This document shows positions 14,490-26,383 of a DNA stretch of 64,000 nucleotides, in pieces. This DNA comes from Pseudomonas sp. PDM04 (GTDB lineage: Bacteria; Pseudomonadota; Gammaproteobacteria; Pseudomonadales; Pseudomonadaceae). Numbering within the stretch: the stretch's first letter is position 1; every line of letters begins with the position of its first letter. The DNA is taken from NCBI RefSeq assembly GCF_014851765.1, contig NZ_JACVAI010000001.1:1178001-1242000 (forward strand). The letters run 5' to 3'. The translations under genes and the position numbers were made by a program. A model generated the notes under the pieces. That model made no database searches. It saw nothing but the letters and a program-made list of their open reading frames with translations, and was not told the origin of the DNA.

Positions 14490-17069
14490 ATGAATAAAGC
14501 ACTGTCCGATCTGTCGTCGCACACGCCGATGATGCAGCAATACTGGCGCCTGAAGAACCAGCACCCTGACCAGCTGATGTTCTATCGCATGGGTGACTTC
14601 TACGAAATCTTCTACGAAGACGCGAAGAAGGCCGCCAAGTTGCTGGACATCACCCTGACCGCCCGCGGGCAGTCGGCGGGCCAGGCGATTCCGATGTGCG
14701 GGATTCCGTACCACGCCGCAGAAGGTTACCTGGCGAAGCTGGTCAAGCTCGGCGAATCGGTGGTGATCTGTGAGCAGGTCGGCGATCCGGCGACCAGCAA
14801 AGGGCCGGTCGAACGCCAGGTGGTGCGCATCATCACGCCGGGTACGGTCAGTGACGAAGCGCTGCTCGACGAGCGCCGGGATAACCTGATCGCCGCCGTA
14901 TTGGGCGACGAGCGCCTGTTTGGCCTGGCGGTGCTGGACATCACCAGCGGCAACTTCACGGTGCTGGAGATCAAGGGCTGGGAAAACCTGCTGGCGGAGC
15001 TGGAGCGGATCAACCCGGTGGAGCTGATGATCCCGGATGATTGGCCCAAGGATCTGCCAGCGGAAAAACGTCGTGGGGTCCGTCGCCGTGCACCGTGGGA
15101 TTTCGAGCGCGACTCGGCGCTGAAAAGCCTCTGCCAGCAGTTTTCCACCCAGGACCTCAAGGGCTTCGGTTGCGAGAACCTGACCCTGGCCATCGGCGCC
15201 GCCGGTTGTCTGCTCAGCTATGCCAAGGAAACCCAGCGCACCGCCCTGCCCCACTTGCGCAGCCTGCGCCATGAACGCCTGGACGACACCGTGGTGCTGG
15301 ATGGCGCGAGCCGTCGCAACCTGGAACTGGACACCAACCTGGCCGGCGGTCGCGACAATACGCTGCAATCGGTGGTCGATCGCTGCCAGACCGCCATGGG
15401 CAGCCGCTTGCTGACCCGCTGGTTGAATCGCCCGTTGCGCGACCTGAGCGTGCTGCTGGCGCGGCAGACCTCGATTACCTGCCTGCTCGACGGCTACCGT
15501 TTCGAAAAGCTGCAGCCTCAGCTCAAGGAAATCGGTGACATCGAGCGGATCCTCGCCCGCATCGGCTTGCGCAATGCCCGTCCCCGCGACCTGGCCCGCC
15601 TGCGCGACGCCCTCGGCGCCCTGCCCGAGTTGCAACGGGCGATGGCCGAGCTGGAAACGCCGCACATCATTCAACTGGCGAAAACCACCAGTACCTACCC
15701 GGAACTGGCGGCTTTGCTGGAAAAAGCCATCATCGACAATCCGCCTGCGGTCATCCGTGACGGCGGCGTGTTGAAAACCGGCTACGACAGCGAACTCGAC
15801 GAGCTGCAATCGCTCAGCGAGAACGCCGGGCAATTCCTGATCGACCTGGAAGCCCGGGAAAAGGCGCGCACCGGCCTGTCGCACCTGAAAGTCGGCTATA
15901 ACCGCATTCACGGCTACTTCATCGAACTGCCGAGCAAGCAAGCCGAGTCGGCACCGGCTGACTACATCCGGCGCCAGACACTCAAAGGTGCCGAGCGTTT
16001 TATCACGCCGGAGCTCAAGGCCTTCGAAGACAAGGCGCTGTCGGCCAAGAGCCGCGCCCTGGCCCGGGAGAAAATGCTCTACGAGGCCCTGCTCGAAGAC
16101 CTGATCGCCCAGTTGCCGCCGCTGCAGGACACCGCCGCCGCTCTGGCCGAGCTGGACGTGTTGAGCAACCTCGCCGAACGTGCGCTCAACCTTGACCTCA
16201 ACTGCCCGCGTTTCGTCGACGAACCCTGCATGCGCATCAGCCAGGGCCGCCACCCGGTGGTCGAGCAGGTGCTGACCACGCCGTTCGTGGCCAACGACCT
16301 GAGCCTGGACGACAACACGCGCATGCTGGTGATCACCGGTCCGAACATGGGCGGTAAATCCACCTACATGCGCCAGACCGCATTGATCGTGCTGCTGGCC
16401 CATATCGGCAGTTTCGTGCCGGCGGCCAGTTGCGAATTGTCGCTGGTGGACCGGATCTTCACCCGGATCGGCTCCAGCGACGACCTGGCCGGCGGACGCT
16501 CGACCTTCATGGTCGAAATGAGCGAAACCGCGAACATCCTGCACAACGCCACCGAACGCAGCCTGGTGCTGATGGACGAAGTCGGTCGCGGCACCAGCAC
16601 GTTCGACGGTCTGTCCCTGGCCTGGGCTGCGGCAGAACGTCTCGCCCATCTGCGCGCCTACACCCTGTTCGCCACCCATTATTTTGAACTGACGGTACTG
16701 CCGGAAGCCCAACCGCTGGTGGCCAACGTGCACCTCAACGCCACCGAGCACAACGAGCGCATCGTGTTCCTGCACCACGTGCTGCCGGGACCTGCCAGCC
16801 AGAGCTATGGGCTGGCTGTGGCCCAGCTGGCCGGGGTGCCGAGCGAAGTGATCGTGCGCGCCCGCGAGCATCTGGGTCGACTGGAAGCCACCGCACTGCC
16901 CCATGAAGTGCCCAAGCCGGTGAAGGGCAAGCAGGCCGCTCCGCAGCAGAGCGACCTGTTCGCCAGCCTGCCGCACCCGGTCCTGGATGAACTGGCCAAG
17001 CTCGACCTGGATGACCTGACACCGCGTCGCGCACTTGAAATGCTCTATACACTGAAAACACGGATCTAA
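14490..17069 (+). CDS. mutS: DNA mismatch repair protein MutS
   Basis: An 859-residue MutS, which finds mismatches and small loops and recruits MutL. The N terminus holds the mismatch-contacting Phe-x-Glu in [12 protein letters not shown] (about residue 35). The C-terminal ATPase has Walker [14 protein letters not shown] (about 617), Walker [17 protein letters not shown], and FATHYFELT. Length is normal (E. coli 853). It is on the opposite strand to the tailocin repressor and marks one border of the tailocin insertion site. Confidence 0.98.
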   Translation: MNKALSDLSSHTPMMQQYWRLKNQHPDQLMFYRMGDFYEIFYEDAKKAAKLLDITLTARGQSAGQAIPMCGIPYHAAEGYLAKLVKLGESVVICEQVGDPATSKGPVERQVVRIITPGTVSDEALLDERRDNLIAAVLGDERLFGLAVLDITSGNFTVLEIKGWENLLAELERINPVELMIPDDWPKDLPAEKRRGVRRRAPWDFERDSALKSLCQQFSTQDLKGFGCENLTLAIGAAGCLLSYAKETQRTALPHLRSLRHERLDDTVVLDGASRRNLELDTNLAGGRDNTLQSVVDRCQTAMGSRLLTRWLNRPLRDLSVLLARQTSITCLLDGYRFEKLQPQLKEIGDIERILARIGLRNARPRDLARLRDALGALPELQRAMAELETPHIIQLAKTTSTYPELAALLEKAIIDNPPAVIRDGGVLKTGYDSELDELQSLSENAGQFLIDLEAREKARTGLSHLKVGYNRIHGYFIELPSKQAESAPADYIRRQTLKGAERFITPELKAFEDKALSAKSRALAREKMLYEALLEDLIAQLPPLQDTAAALAELDVLSNLAERALNLDLNCPRFVDEPCMRISQGRHPVVEQVLTTPFVANDLSLDDNTRMLVITGPNMGGKSTYMRQTALIVLLAHIGSFVPAASCELSLVDRIFTRIGSSDDLAGGRSTFMVEMSETANILHNATERSLVLMDEVGRGTSTFDGLSLAWAAAERLAHLRAYTLFATHYFELTVLPEAQPLVANVHLNATEHNERIVFLHHVLPGPASQSYGLAVAQLAGVPSEVIVRAREHLGRLEATALPHEVPKPVKGKQAAPQQSDLFASLPHPVLDELAKLDLDDLTPRRALEMLYTLKTRI

Positions 17070-17090
17070 CGCAATTTGCCTCCAAGCTGT

Positions 17091-17096
17091 TAGAAT
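17091..17096 (+). promoter_or_regulatory. Extended -10 promoter of fdxA (TGT-TAGAAT)
   Basis: TAGAAT preceded by TGT, an extended -10, lies 117 bases before the ferredoxin start. No good -35 is seen 16-18 bases upstream. The same TGTTAGAAT occurs before map at 52847-52855. Confidence 0.45.
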
Positions 17097-17103
17097 CTCG
17101 CGC

Positions 17104-17157
17104 GGTTCGGGATGCTGCAGGCTAATAGCCTGGCCTGCAGACTATCGCTCCCGAACC
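17104..17157 (+). other. Structured leader hairpin upstream of fdxA
   Basis: A nine-base outer stem GGTTCGGGA/TCCCGAACC (17104-17112 with 17149-17157) encloses an eight-base inner stem CTGCAGGC/GCCTGCAG (17115-17122 with 17133-17140). No T run follows, so it is not a terminator. It lies in the probable 5' untranslated region of fdxA. Confidence 0.6.
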
Positions 17158-17212
17158 TGGCGACCCCACCGTGAAGGGGCTCCGCTGCCGCCGCCTGAGG
17201 AGAGAATTAGAA

Positions 17213-17536
17213 ATGACCTTCGTCGTCACCGACAACTGCATCAAGTGCAAGTACACCGACTGCGTAGAAGTCTGTCCGGTGGACTGCTTTTACGAAGGCC
17301 CGAACTTCCTGGTGATTCACCCGGATGAGTGCATCGACTGCGCACTGTGCGAGCCAGAATGCCCTGCCGTGGCCATCTTCTCCGAAGATGAAGTCCCGGA
17401 AGACATGCAGGAATTCATTGCGCTGAACGTTGAACTGGCCGAAATCTGGCCGAACATCACCGAGAAAAAGGATTCGTTGCCCGATGCCGAAGAGTGGGAT
17501 GGCGTCAAAGGCAAGATCAAAGACCTCGAACGCTGA
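17213..17536 (+). CDS. fdxA: Ferredoxin FdxA, 7Fe type
   Basis: A 107-residue bacterial ferredoxin carrying one 3Fe-4S and one 4Fe-4S cluster. Ligand motifs are [18 protein letters not shown] near the N terminus (with the modified C-x7-C spacing) and [12 protein letters not shown] at about residues 40-51. The C-terminal extension [19 protein letters not shown] is typical of Azotobacter/Pseudomonas FdxA. AGGAGA sits upstream of the ATG. Its neighbours mutS, rsmZ and rpoS match other Pseudomonas genomes. Confidence 0.97.
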   Translation: MTFVVTDNCIKCKYTDCVEVCPVDCFYEGPNFLVIHPDECIDCALCEPECPAVAIFSEDEVPEDMQEFIALNVELAEIWPNITEKKDSLPDAEEWDGVKGKIKDLER

Positions 17537-17553
17537 TCACCCCCGCGTTCCCG

Positions 17554-17578
17554 AAAAGGCCCCTTGAGGGCCTTTTTT
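17554..17578 (+). terminator. Terminator of fdxA
   Basis: AAAAGGCCC CTTGA GGGCCTTTTTT: a GC-rich stem followed by six T's, 18 bases after the fdxA stop. Confidence 0.9.
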
Positions 17579-17592
17579 GCTTTTCTGCAGGC

Positions 17593-17722
17593 AAAAAAAA
17601 GGGGCGGTTTGACCCGCCCACATTTTTTCCCTATTCCCTGTGTTCCTTTTCATCATCCTGATGAATCGCATCCTGCAATGTCCTTTCCCCTCATCCTTGA
17701 AGGGCGCGTCAGTCCGTCGACA
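17593..17722 (-). ncRNA. rsmZ: Small regulatory RNA RsmZ
   Basis: About 130 nt on the minus strand, beginning TGTCGACGG at 17722. It contains at least six exposed GGA motifs (CGGACTG, AAGGATGAGG, AAGGACATT, CAGGATGCG, CAGGATGATG, AAGGAACAC). It ends in a terminator hairpin GGGCGG/CCGCCC at about 17601-17619 followed by eight T's. RsmZ sequesters the translational repressors RsmA/RsmE and so derepresses secondary metabolism and virulence traits under GacS/GacA. The fdxA-rpoS location is the known Pseudomonas site. The short frames read through here are not genes. Confidence 0.92.
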
Positions 17723-17730
17723 CAGGGCTG

Positions 17731-17758
17731 ATACTAGAGCGTTCCCCGACGAGCGCAA
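17731..17758 (-). promoter_or_regulatory. rsmZ promoter
   Basis: On the minus strand TTGCGC (17758-17753), 16-base spacer, TAGTAT (17736-17731), with transcription expected to begin about 8 bases on, at the TGTCGACGG that starts RsmZ. Confidence 0.6.
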
Positions 17759-17895
17759 CGGGGCCTCAAAGACTGAACCGGGCAGCTCGATGCTGAGCGA
17801 TATTTGAAATTCCCCCAACATTCAATTAGATAGATCTTGGACGAGGCACCGTTAGTCTCCCGCCAGGGTGTAAAAATAACGAACACTTACGAGAG

Positions 17896-17913
17896 AGTAA
17901 GCGAACACTTACA
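17896..17913. promoter_or_regulatory. GacA upstream activating sequence of rsmZ
   Basis: AGTAAG-CGAACA-CTTACA matches the GacA-box consensus TGTAAG-N6-CTTACA except for the first base. It lies about 175-190 bases upstream of the rsmZ start, the distance reported for rsm genes in P. fluorescens. An additional CTTAC lies beside it at 17886-17890. Confidence 0.85.
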
Positions 17914-17970
17914 CGGCGACACCACAAACCTGCGGTGATGACCGAAGTGACTGCCCGTTATGAACAACCG

Positions 17971-18059
17971 GTGGGAGCGAGCCTGCTCGCGATGACGACT
18001 GAGCAGCCAGGCTCGGTGAAAACTGACCCACCGCTAACGCAAGCAGGCTCGCTCAGGGG
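17971..18059. repeat. REPIN, second arm degenerate
   Basis: GTGGGAGCGAGCCTGCTCGCGATGA on one side; the partner (AAGCAGGCTCGCTCAGGGGA) has lost part of its consensus. It lies between the rsmZ control region and the rpoS terminator. Confidence 0.8.
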
Positions 18060-18065
18060 ACCATG

Positions 18066-18093
18066 AAAAAGCCCCGAACCAGTCGGGGCTTTT
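18066..18093 (-). terminator. Terminator of rpoS
   Basis: On the minus strand AAAAGCCCCGA...TCGGGGCTTTTT: a strong stem with T run, about 25 bases after the rpoS stop. Confidence 0.9.
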
Positions 18094-18118
18094 CTGTCTG
18101 ACAGCTCAAGCGACTCGC

Positions 18119-19126
18119 TTACTGAAACAGCGACTCGCTCGACAGGCCATTCTTCTCCAGGATCTCCCGAAGACGCTTCAAGCCTTCAACCTGTATCTGC
18201 CGGACCCGTTCACGGGTCAGGCCGATTTCCAGGCCCACGTCTTCAAGTGTGCTGCTCTCATGGCCACGCAACCCGAAACGGCGTATCACCACTTCGCGTT
18301 GCTTGTCGGTCAACTCCGAGAGCCATTGATCGATGCTCTGGGACAGGTCGTCATCCTGCAACAGTTCGCACGGATCGGTCGGGCGGTCATCGGTCAGGGT
18401 GTCCAGCAGGGTTTTATCCGAATCAGGACCCAGCGAGACGTCTACCGAAGAAACCCGCTCATTCAAGCCGAGCATGCGCTTGACCTCTCCTACCGGTTTT
18501 TCCAGCAGGTTGGCGATTTCTTCGGGTGAGGGTTCATGATCGAGTTTTTGCGTCAGCTCCCGTGCGGCCCGCAGGTACACGTTGAGTTCCTTGACCACAT
18601 GGATCGGCAACCGGATGGTCCGGGTCTGATTCATGATCGCGCGCTCGATGGTCTGACGAATCCACCAGGTTGCGTAGGTCGAAAAGCGGAAGCCACGTTC
18701 GGGGTCGAACTTCTCCACCGCCCGGATCAGTCCGAGGTTACCCTCTTCGATCAGGTCCAGCAGCGACAAGCCACGATTGACGTAACGACGGGCGATTTTC
18801 ACCACCAGCCGCAGGTTGCTTTCAATCATGCGTTTGCGCCCCGCCGGATCACCACTCTGCGACAAGCGAGCAAAGTGAACTTCTTCTTCGGGGGACAGGA
18901 GAGGAGAAAAACCGATTTCATTGAGATACAGCTGCGTGGCATCGAGTGCACGCGTGTAATCAATGTACTTGTGTTGTTTTAACGATGCGGAGTGTTTGGA
19001 TTTGGCACGAACGGAAGGTGGAGCCGCCCCTTCATCATTCGACATCGAATCCGTACCGATGCCGGTCTCCATCAGGAGAACCTCATCGTCGATGTCAAAC
19101 TCCGGCACTTCTTTACTGAGAGCCAT
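18119..19126 (-). CDS. rpoS: RNA polymerase sigma factor RpoS
   Basis: A 335-residue stationary-phase and general stress sigma factor. Region 1.2 is at [22 protein letters not shown]. Region 2 contains [19 protein letters not shown] and [17 protein letters not shown]. Region 4 contains the promoter -35 helix-turn-helix [20 protein letters not shown]. Length is the family norm. AAAGGA precedes the ATG. In Pseudomonas the main rpoS promoter lies inside nlpD; I did not locate it here. Confidence 0.98.
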   Translation of the reverse strand: MALSKEVPEFDIDDEVLLMETGIGTDSMSNDEGAAPPSVRAKSKHSASLKQHKYIDYTRALDATQLYLNEIGFSPLLSPEEEVHFARLSQSGDPAGRKRMIESNLRLVVKIARRYVNRGLSLLDLIEEGNLGLIRAVEKFDPERGFRFSTYATWWIRQTIERAIMNQTRTIRLPIHVVKELNVYLRAARELTQKLDHEPSPEEIANLLEKPVGEVKRMLGLNERVSSVDVSLGPDSDKTLLDTLTDDRPTDPCELLQDDDLSQSIDQWLSELTDKQREVVIRRFGLRGHESSTLEDVGLEIGLTRERVRQIQVEGLKRLREILEKNGLSSESLFQ

Positions 19127-19192
19127 TGTTATAGTCCTTTGGTGAGTTCGACCTCAAGCTCGAGCGGCGCCTTTATCCTTGGCAACGCTGGA

Positions 19193-19221
19193 GCCTGTTC
19201 CCTCTACGTGACGGAACAGGC
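19193..19221. other. Stem-loop between nlpD and rpoS
   Basis: GCCTGTTCC and GGAACAGGC form a nine-base stem with a 10-11 base loop. No T run follows on the minus strand, so it is unlikely to terminate. It would lie in the leader of any rpoS mRNA that starts within nlpD. Confidence 0.5.
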
Positions 19222-19231
19222 TGACAACAAA

Positions 19232-20089
19232 TCAACGACGTGGCAGGAACTGCAGCGGATCTACTGGCTTACCTTGTCGGCGAATCTCAAAATGCAGTTT
19301 CACCCGGTCTGTACCCGTTGACCCCATTTCGGCAATTGTCTGTCCGACCTTGACCTGCTGCCCCTCCCGAACCAACAGCCTGCGGTTGTGACCGTAGGCA
19401 CTGACGTAGGTATCGCTGTGTTTGATGATGACCAATTCGCCGTAGCCCCTTAAGCCACTCCCGGCGTATACCACCGTCCCATCAGACGCAGCTAAAACAG
19501 GCTGTCCCAAATCTCCGGCGATATCAATTCCTTTATTCAAACTACCGTTTGAAGAGAATTTTCCAATCAAAATGCCATTAGAAGGCCACCCCCAGCCCGT
19601 CGGGGCCGGACCCGGAGCCGGGGTTGGAGCCGGCGCAGGCTTGTTGGCGACGGACGGTGCAACCACCGTTGTGGTGGTGGTCGCGCCATTTGGCTGGCGT
19701 CGAATGACCGTGGTTTTACTGGACGACGACGGTGCCGAATCGGCCGTCGCAGCAACCGGCGCCGGCGTTGAACCGGTGCGTCCGTCAAAGCGAATCGTCT
19801 GACCCGGATGAATCGTGTAGGGCGCAGGAATGTTGTTGCGCGCGGCCAGGGCCTTGTAGTCCCAGCCGTAGCGAAAAGCGATCGAGAACAGGGTGTCTTT
19901 CGGTCGAACCACGTACTGCCCGGTGGTCACAGCCGGCCGTTGGGCCACGGCATTGTTGCGATCGACGACGCGGACATCGCTCGATTTGTTGCTGGAACAA
20001 CCGACCAGCAAGGCGCTCAAGACAAGGCCAGTCACCAGGCGCTGAAAGCTCGTTGTACCCATACGCTGCGCAATGACTGTGAGACTCAC
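19232..20089 (-). CDS. nlpD: Lipoprotein NlpD, LysM plus degenerate M23 domain (amidase activator)
   Basis: A 285-residue outer-membrane lipoprotein that should activate a septal amidase during cell separation. A GTG at 20089 with GGGAG upstream gives a signal peptide ending in the lipobox LLVGC (about residue 31). A LysM domain follows (YVVRPKDTLFSIAFRYGWDYKALAARNNI), then a low-complexity Pro/Ala/Thr linker, then an M23 (LytM) domain. The metal ligands are degenerate: the canonical His of HxGxD is Asn (NKGIDIAG), and KLHFEIR has only one His of the HxH. That fits a regulator rather than a peptidase. Confidence 0.93.
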   Translation of the reverse strand: MSLTVIAQRMGTTSFQRLVTGLVLSALLVGCSSNKSSDVRVVDRNNAVAQRPAVTTGQYVVRPKDTLFSIAFRYGWDYKALAARNNIPAPYTIHPGQTIRFDGRTGSTPAPVAATADSAPSSSSKTTVIRRQPNGATTTTTVVAPSVANKPAPAPTPAPGPAPTGWGWPSNGILIGKFSSNGSLNKGIDIAGDLGQPVLAASDGTVVYAGSGLRGYGELVIIKHSDTYVSAYGHNRRLLVREGQQVKVGQTIAEMGSTGTDRVKLHFEIRRQGKPVDPLQFLPRR

Positions 20090-20300
20090 CCGCCGCTCCC
20101 TTTGTGGTGGCTGAAATGTTGGATTGCCGTGCTCCGGCATGAAGTGTCGCAAGTATAACGGGCCGTGCAGGCTTTACCTTCAATGAAGCGAGATGACCCG
20201 GCGCACACGTTTGCTGCCTGACGTTGAATCCCGTTTAACCGATCGGTGCCGCTGTAAGACAGAAGCAATCGGAGAGAATTCAGCACGCCTGCATAAATGC

Positions 20301-21711
<1,411 letters not shown>

Positions 21712-21724
<13 letters not shown>

Positions 21725-22770
21725 GGGCTGTCCGTCTGCCCTCCCGGCACCAGATCGACGAGTTCACGCACCAATACGGTGGCGAAGCATCCGGCCGGCA
21801 GGACGAATTCCAGTTGCAGAATGTCAGGCTCGGGATAATGCCACGTCAACCCGCCAATGGGCAGCCGCAGGATGCGACGTTCGTGGCTCATACCAGCGTT
21901 AATCAACCAATCGCGCAGATCCGCTTCGCGCGCCGCGACGGCTTGTTCCAGTTCATGGACAGCGCCCGTCGCCGGCGAGTCACCTTCGCCCCACTGTGGG
22001 CCGGTCGGGTGCAGGTCGAGAATGGCCAGGCGCGGGTCGCTGCACTCGGCTTCACCGGCCGGAAAGAAACTGCGGCTGTCGGTGAACGCCAGCAGGTCGC
22101 CAACCTGCGCCTGCTGCCAGGTGCCATCGACCACCCGCGCCGCCAGCACCTGGTTGAACAGAAAACTGCGGGCTGCCGAGAGCAGGCGCGAACGGACGTT
22201 GCGCTGCTCCGGCAACGCCTTGCGCGCCGCCCAGGCACGGGCGTCGACCACGTTGCCGCCGTCGAAGCCAAACCGCTGGGCACCGAAGTAATTGGGAATG
22301 CCCTGTTTGGCGATCCGTTGCAGGCGCTCTTCAAGGGCGGCCTTGTCGCCAGCGAATTGCGTCAGGCGCAAGGTAAAGCCGTTGGCCGAATGCGCGCCGC
22401 GCTGCAGCTTGCGTTTGTGCCGGCGGGTCGTGAGAACTTTCAGGGTATCGTTTTCGGCCGCCGACAAATCAGGGTCGGCCTTGCCCGGCAGTTGCACGCT
22501 GAACCATTGGCGCGTCAGCGCCTGACGGTCCTTGAGCCCGGCGTAGCTGACCGTACGCAAGGGCACACCGGCCGCCTTGGCAATGCGCCGTGCCGCCTCT
22601 TCGGTGTTCAGGCCGCGCTTTTCCACCCAGATCCACAGGTGTTCACCGTCACCGCTGAGGGGAATGTCGAGGACTTCATCGACCTGGAAATCCTCGGCGA
22701 TGGCTTTCAACACCGCGGTGCCCAAGGCGTCGCCATAGGCCCGCGGGCCGAGCAATTGCAGTTCGTTCAT
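21712..22770 (-). CDS. truD: tRNA pseudouridine(13) synthase TruD
   Basis: A 352-residue enzyme that makes pseudouridine at position 13 of tRNA-Glu. The catalytic Asp lies in [17 protein letters not shown] (about residue 80). Also seen are [15 protein letters not shown] near the N terminus and the [21 protein letters not shown]-terminal part. It overlaps ispF by four bases (ATGA). Confidence 0.97.
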
Positions 22771-23240
22771 GCGCGCAGCAACAAGGCAACGGAGTGCACG
22801 GCAATGCCCTCCTCACGACCGACGAAGCCGAGTTTTTCAGTGGTGGTCGCCTTCACGTTCACTTGATCCAGCTCGACTTGAAGGTCTGCCGCAATCAGGG
22901 CGCGCATCGATTCGATATGCGGGGCCATTTTCGGCGCCTGGGCGACGATGGTGTTGTCGACGTTGCCCACCTTCCAGCCCTTGGCCTGGACCAATGCGAC
23001 AACGTGCCGCAACAGCACGCGGCTGTCGGCCCCCTTGAAGGTCGGATCGGTGTCGGGGAAATGCTTGCCGATATCGCCCAGCGCCGCGGCGCCGAGCAAG
23101 GCATCGCTCAAGGCGTGCAGCAGGACGTCACCGTCGGAGTGAGCGAGCAGACCGAAGCCGTGTGCGATACGCACGCCGCCCAGTGTAATGAAATCGCCTT
23201 CAGCGAAACGGTGCACATCATAGCCGTGGCCAATACGCAT
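22767..23240 (-). CDS. ispF: 2-C-methyl-D-erythritol 2,4-cyclodiphosphate synthase
   Basis: A 157-residue trimeric enzyme of the non-mevalonate isoprenoid pathway. Zinc ligands appear in GYDVHRF (Asp, His) and in [36 protein letters not shown] is the conserved substrate loop. The start [12 protein letters not shown] is the family start. The ATG directly follows the T run of a terminator hairpin, and its only purine-rich stretch (GGGG) is inside that hairpin stem. Confidence 0.98.
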   Translation of the reverse strand: MRIGHGYDVHRFAEGDFITLGGVRIAHGFGLLAHSDGDVLLHALSDALLGAAALGDIGKHFPDTDPTFKGADSRVLLRHVVALVQAKGWKVGNVDNTIVAQAPKMAPHIESMRALIAADLQVELDQVNVKATTTEKLGFVGREEGIAVHSVALLLRA

Positions 23241-23271
23241 AAAAAAAACGCCCCGATTTTTGTCAGGGCGT
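23241..23271 (-). terminator. Terminator-like hairpin of fghA abutting the ispF start
   Basis: On the minus strand ACGCCC/GGGCGT pairs across TGACAAAAATC-type loop bases, followed by eight T's that end at the ispF ATG. It can end the adhC-fghA transcript and also covers the probable ispF ribosome-binding site. Confidence 0.75.
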
Positions 23272-23294
23272 GATTCTACCTGCTTTGTCAGACA

Positions 23295-24140
23295 TTAGGC
23301 GCCTAGAGCGCGCCCATGATGTTGCAAGTGGTCGTCGATGAAACTGGCGATGAAGAAATAGCTGTGGTCGTAGCCCGGTTGCAGGCGCAGCGTCAGCGGA
23401 TGTCCAGCCAGCTTCGCCGCCTGCTGGAGGGCTTCAGGCTTGAGCTGGGTGGCCAGGAAATCGTCGCGATCGCCCTGGTCGACCAGCAGTGGCAGCTTCT
23501 CGTCGGCTTCGGCAATCAACGCACAGGCATCCCATTCACGCCACTTCGAGCGGTCTTCACCCAGGTAGCGGGAAAAGGCCTTCTGGCCCCAGGGACAATC
23601 CATCGGATTATTGATCGGCGAGAACGCCGATACCGACCGATAACGCCCCGGATTGCGCAACGCACACACCAACGCGCCGTGGCCGCCCATGGAGTGGCCG
23701 CTGATCCCGCGCTTGTCGGAGGCCGGGAAATGGGCCTCGACCAGCGCCGGCAATTCCTGCACGACATAGTCGTGCATCCGATAGTGGCGCGACCAGGGTT
23801 CCTGCGTGGCATTCAGATAGAACCCGGCGCCCAGGCCAAAGTCCCAGGCGCCGTCCGGATCACCCGGCACATCGGCGCCACGCGGACTGGTGTCCGGCGC
23901 GACGATGATCAGGCCCAGTTCGGCCGCCATGCGCATGGCGCCGGCCTTCTGCATGAAGTTTTCGTCAGTGCAGGTCAGCCCCGACAACCAGTACAACACC
24001 GGCAGTTTGCCGCCCTGCTCCGCTTGCGGAGGCAGGTACACGGCAAACACCATGTCGCAGCCGAGGATTTCCGAGCGATGGCGATAACGCTTGTGCCAGC
24101 CGCCGAAGCTTTTCTGGCAGGAGATATTTTCCAGGCTCAT
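23295..24140 (-). CDS. fghA: S-formylglutathione hydrolase
   Basis: A 281-residue serine hydrolase of the esterase D family, which splits S-formylglutathione to formate and glutathione. The catalytic triad is visible: Ser in [13 protein letters not shown] (about residue 147), Asp in [10 protein letters not shown], and His in [10 protein letters not shown]. It follows adhC, which makes its substrate, by eight bases. Confidence 0.97.
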   Translation of the reverse strand: MSLENISCQKSFGGWHKRYRHRSEILGCDMVFAVYLPPQAEQGGKLPVLYWLSGLTCTDENFMQKAGAMRMAAELGLIIVAPDTSPRGADVPGDPDGAWDFGLGAGFYLNATQEPWSRHYRMHDYVVQELPALVEAHFPASDKRGISGHSMGGHGALVCALRNPGRYRSVSAFSPINNPMDCPWGQKAFSRYLGEDRSKWREWDACALIAEADEKLPLLVDQGDRDDFLATQLKPEALQQAAKLAGHPLTLRLQPGYDHSYFFIASFIDDHLQHHGRALGA

Positions 24141-24148
24141 GGCAAACC

Positions 24149-25342
<1,194 letters not shown>

Positions 25343-25344
25343 TT

Positions 25345-25363
25345 ATTGCCACACAGGGACAAT
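25345..25363. promoter_or_regulatory. Possible LysR-type binding site between adhC and its regulator
   Basis: ATTG-N11-CAAT, a dyad of the general LysR type, lies five bases before the regulator ATG in the 106-base divergent region. Such sites usually serve autoregulation. Confidence 0.35.
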
Positions 25364-25367
25364 CCCA

Positions 25368-26264
25368 ATGTCTGAGAATCGCTGGGAGGGCATAGACGAG
25401 TTCGTTGCCGTTGCCGAATGCAGCCAGTTCACGGCGGCGGCGCAAAGACTGGGCGTGTCTTCCTCCCATATCAGCCGCCAGATCGTACGCCTCGAAGAGC
25501 GCCTGCAAACACGACTGCTGTATCGCAGCACCCGCCGGGTCACGCTGACCGAGGCCGGGCAAACCTTCCTGCAGCACTGCCAGCGCTTGCAGGATGGGCG
25601 CGAAGAAGCGCTGCGCGCGGTCGGCGACCTGACCAGCGAGCCCAAGGGCATGCTGCGCATGACTTGCGCCGTGGCCTATGGCGAACGCTTCATCGTTCCC
25701 TTGGTGACGCGGTTCATGGGGCTCTATCCGCAACTGCGCATCGACATCGAGCTGAGCAATCGCCAGCTCGATCTTGTGCATGAAGGGCTGGACCTGGCGA
25801 TCCGCCTCGGTCGATTACAGGACTCGCGACTGGTGGCGATGCGACTGGCGCCGCGGCGCATGTATCTGTGCGCCTCGCCGTCCTACGTGGAACGCTATGG
25901 CCGTCCGCACAGCCTGTCGGAATTAAGCCGCCACAACTGTTTGATCGGCAGTTCGGACCTCTGGCAACTGGAACAGAACGGTCGGGAGTTTTCCCAGCGT
26001 GTACAGGGAAACTGGCGCTGCAACAGTGGGCAAGCCGTACTGGATGCGGCCCTGCAGGGTGTGGGCTTGTGTCAGTTGCCAGACTACTACGTGCTCGAAC
26101 ACCTCAAGAGCGGCGCGCTGATTCCGCTGCTCGAAGCGCATCAACCCCCCAACACGGCAGTTTGGGCGCTGTACCCGCAGCAACGACACCTGTCGCCGAA
26201 GGTGCGCAAGCTGGTGGATTACTTGAAGGAGGGGTTGGCCGAGCGACCGGAGTATCGAACTTGA
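25368..26264 (+). CDS. gfnR: LysR-family regulator, probably of adhC-fghA
   Basis: A 298-residue LysR regulator. The N-terminal helix-turn-helix reads FTAAAQRLGVSSSHISRQIVRLEERL (about residues 18-45). A substrate-binding domain follows. It is divergent from adhC-fghA, the usual layout for a regulator of the adjacent operon. In P. aeruginosa the gene at this place (PA3630, gfnR) activates glutathione-dependent formaldehyde neutralisation. The symbol is assigned by that synteny. Confidence 0.85.
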   Translation: MSENRWEGIDEFVAVAECSQFTAAAQRLGVSSSHISRQIVRLEERLQTRLLYRSTRRVTLTEAGQTFLQHCQRLQDGREEALRAVGDLTSEPKGMLRMTCAVAYGERFIVPLVTRFMGLYPQLRIDIELSNRQLDLVHEGLDLAIRLGRLQDSRLVAMRLAPRRMYLCASPSYVERYGRPHSLSELSRHNCLIGSSDLWQLEQNGREFSQRVQGNWRCNSGQAVLDAALQGVGLCQLPDYYVLEHLKSGALIPLLEAHQPPNTAVWALYPQQRHLSPKVRKLVDYLKEGLAERPEYRT

Positions 26265-26305
26265 AAAACGGCGTGTCCGCAAAACATCCGTTGCCGCAAC
26301 ACCGC

Positions 26306-26360
26306 TATCGCGAGCAGGCTCGCCCCCACAGGTCAGCACAAGCGAGCCTGCTCGCGATGA
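26306..26360. repeat. REP doublet between gfnR and ispD
   Basis: TATCGCGAGCAGGCTCGC...CACAGG and GCGAGCCTGCTCGCGATGA in inverted order with a short spacer, in the opposite orientation to most other pairs in the window. It lies between convergent genes. Confidence 0.85.
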
Positions 26361-26383
26361 CGATGGAAAAGCACAAAAGGCAT

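Noticed and set aside
14439..16976. An 845-codon open frame antisense to mutS
   Set aside because: It is an antisense shadow in GC-rich coding DNA. The mutS reading has full motifs, while this frame has composition bias (Gln/Arg/Gly/His) and no domain.
17537..17821. A 94-codon minus-strand open frame downstream of fdxA
   Set aside because: It runs through the fdxA terminator and the rsmZ RNA, has no ribosome-binding site and no recognisable family.
26306..26360. CRISPR-like repeat array
   Set aside because: The repeated elements are dispersed REP hairpins at separate loci, not regularly spaced direct repeats.
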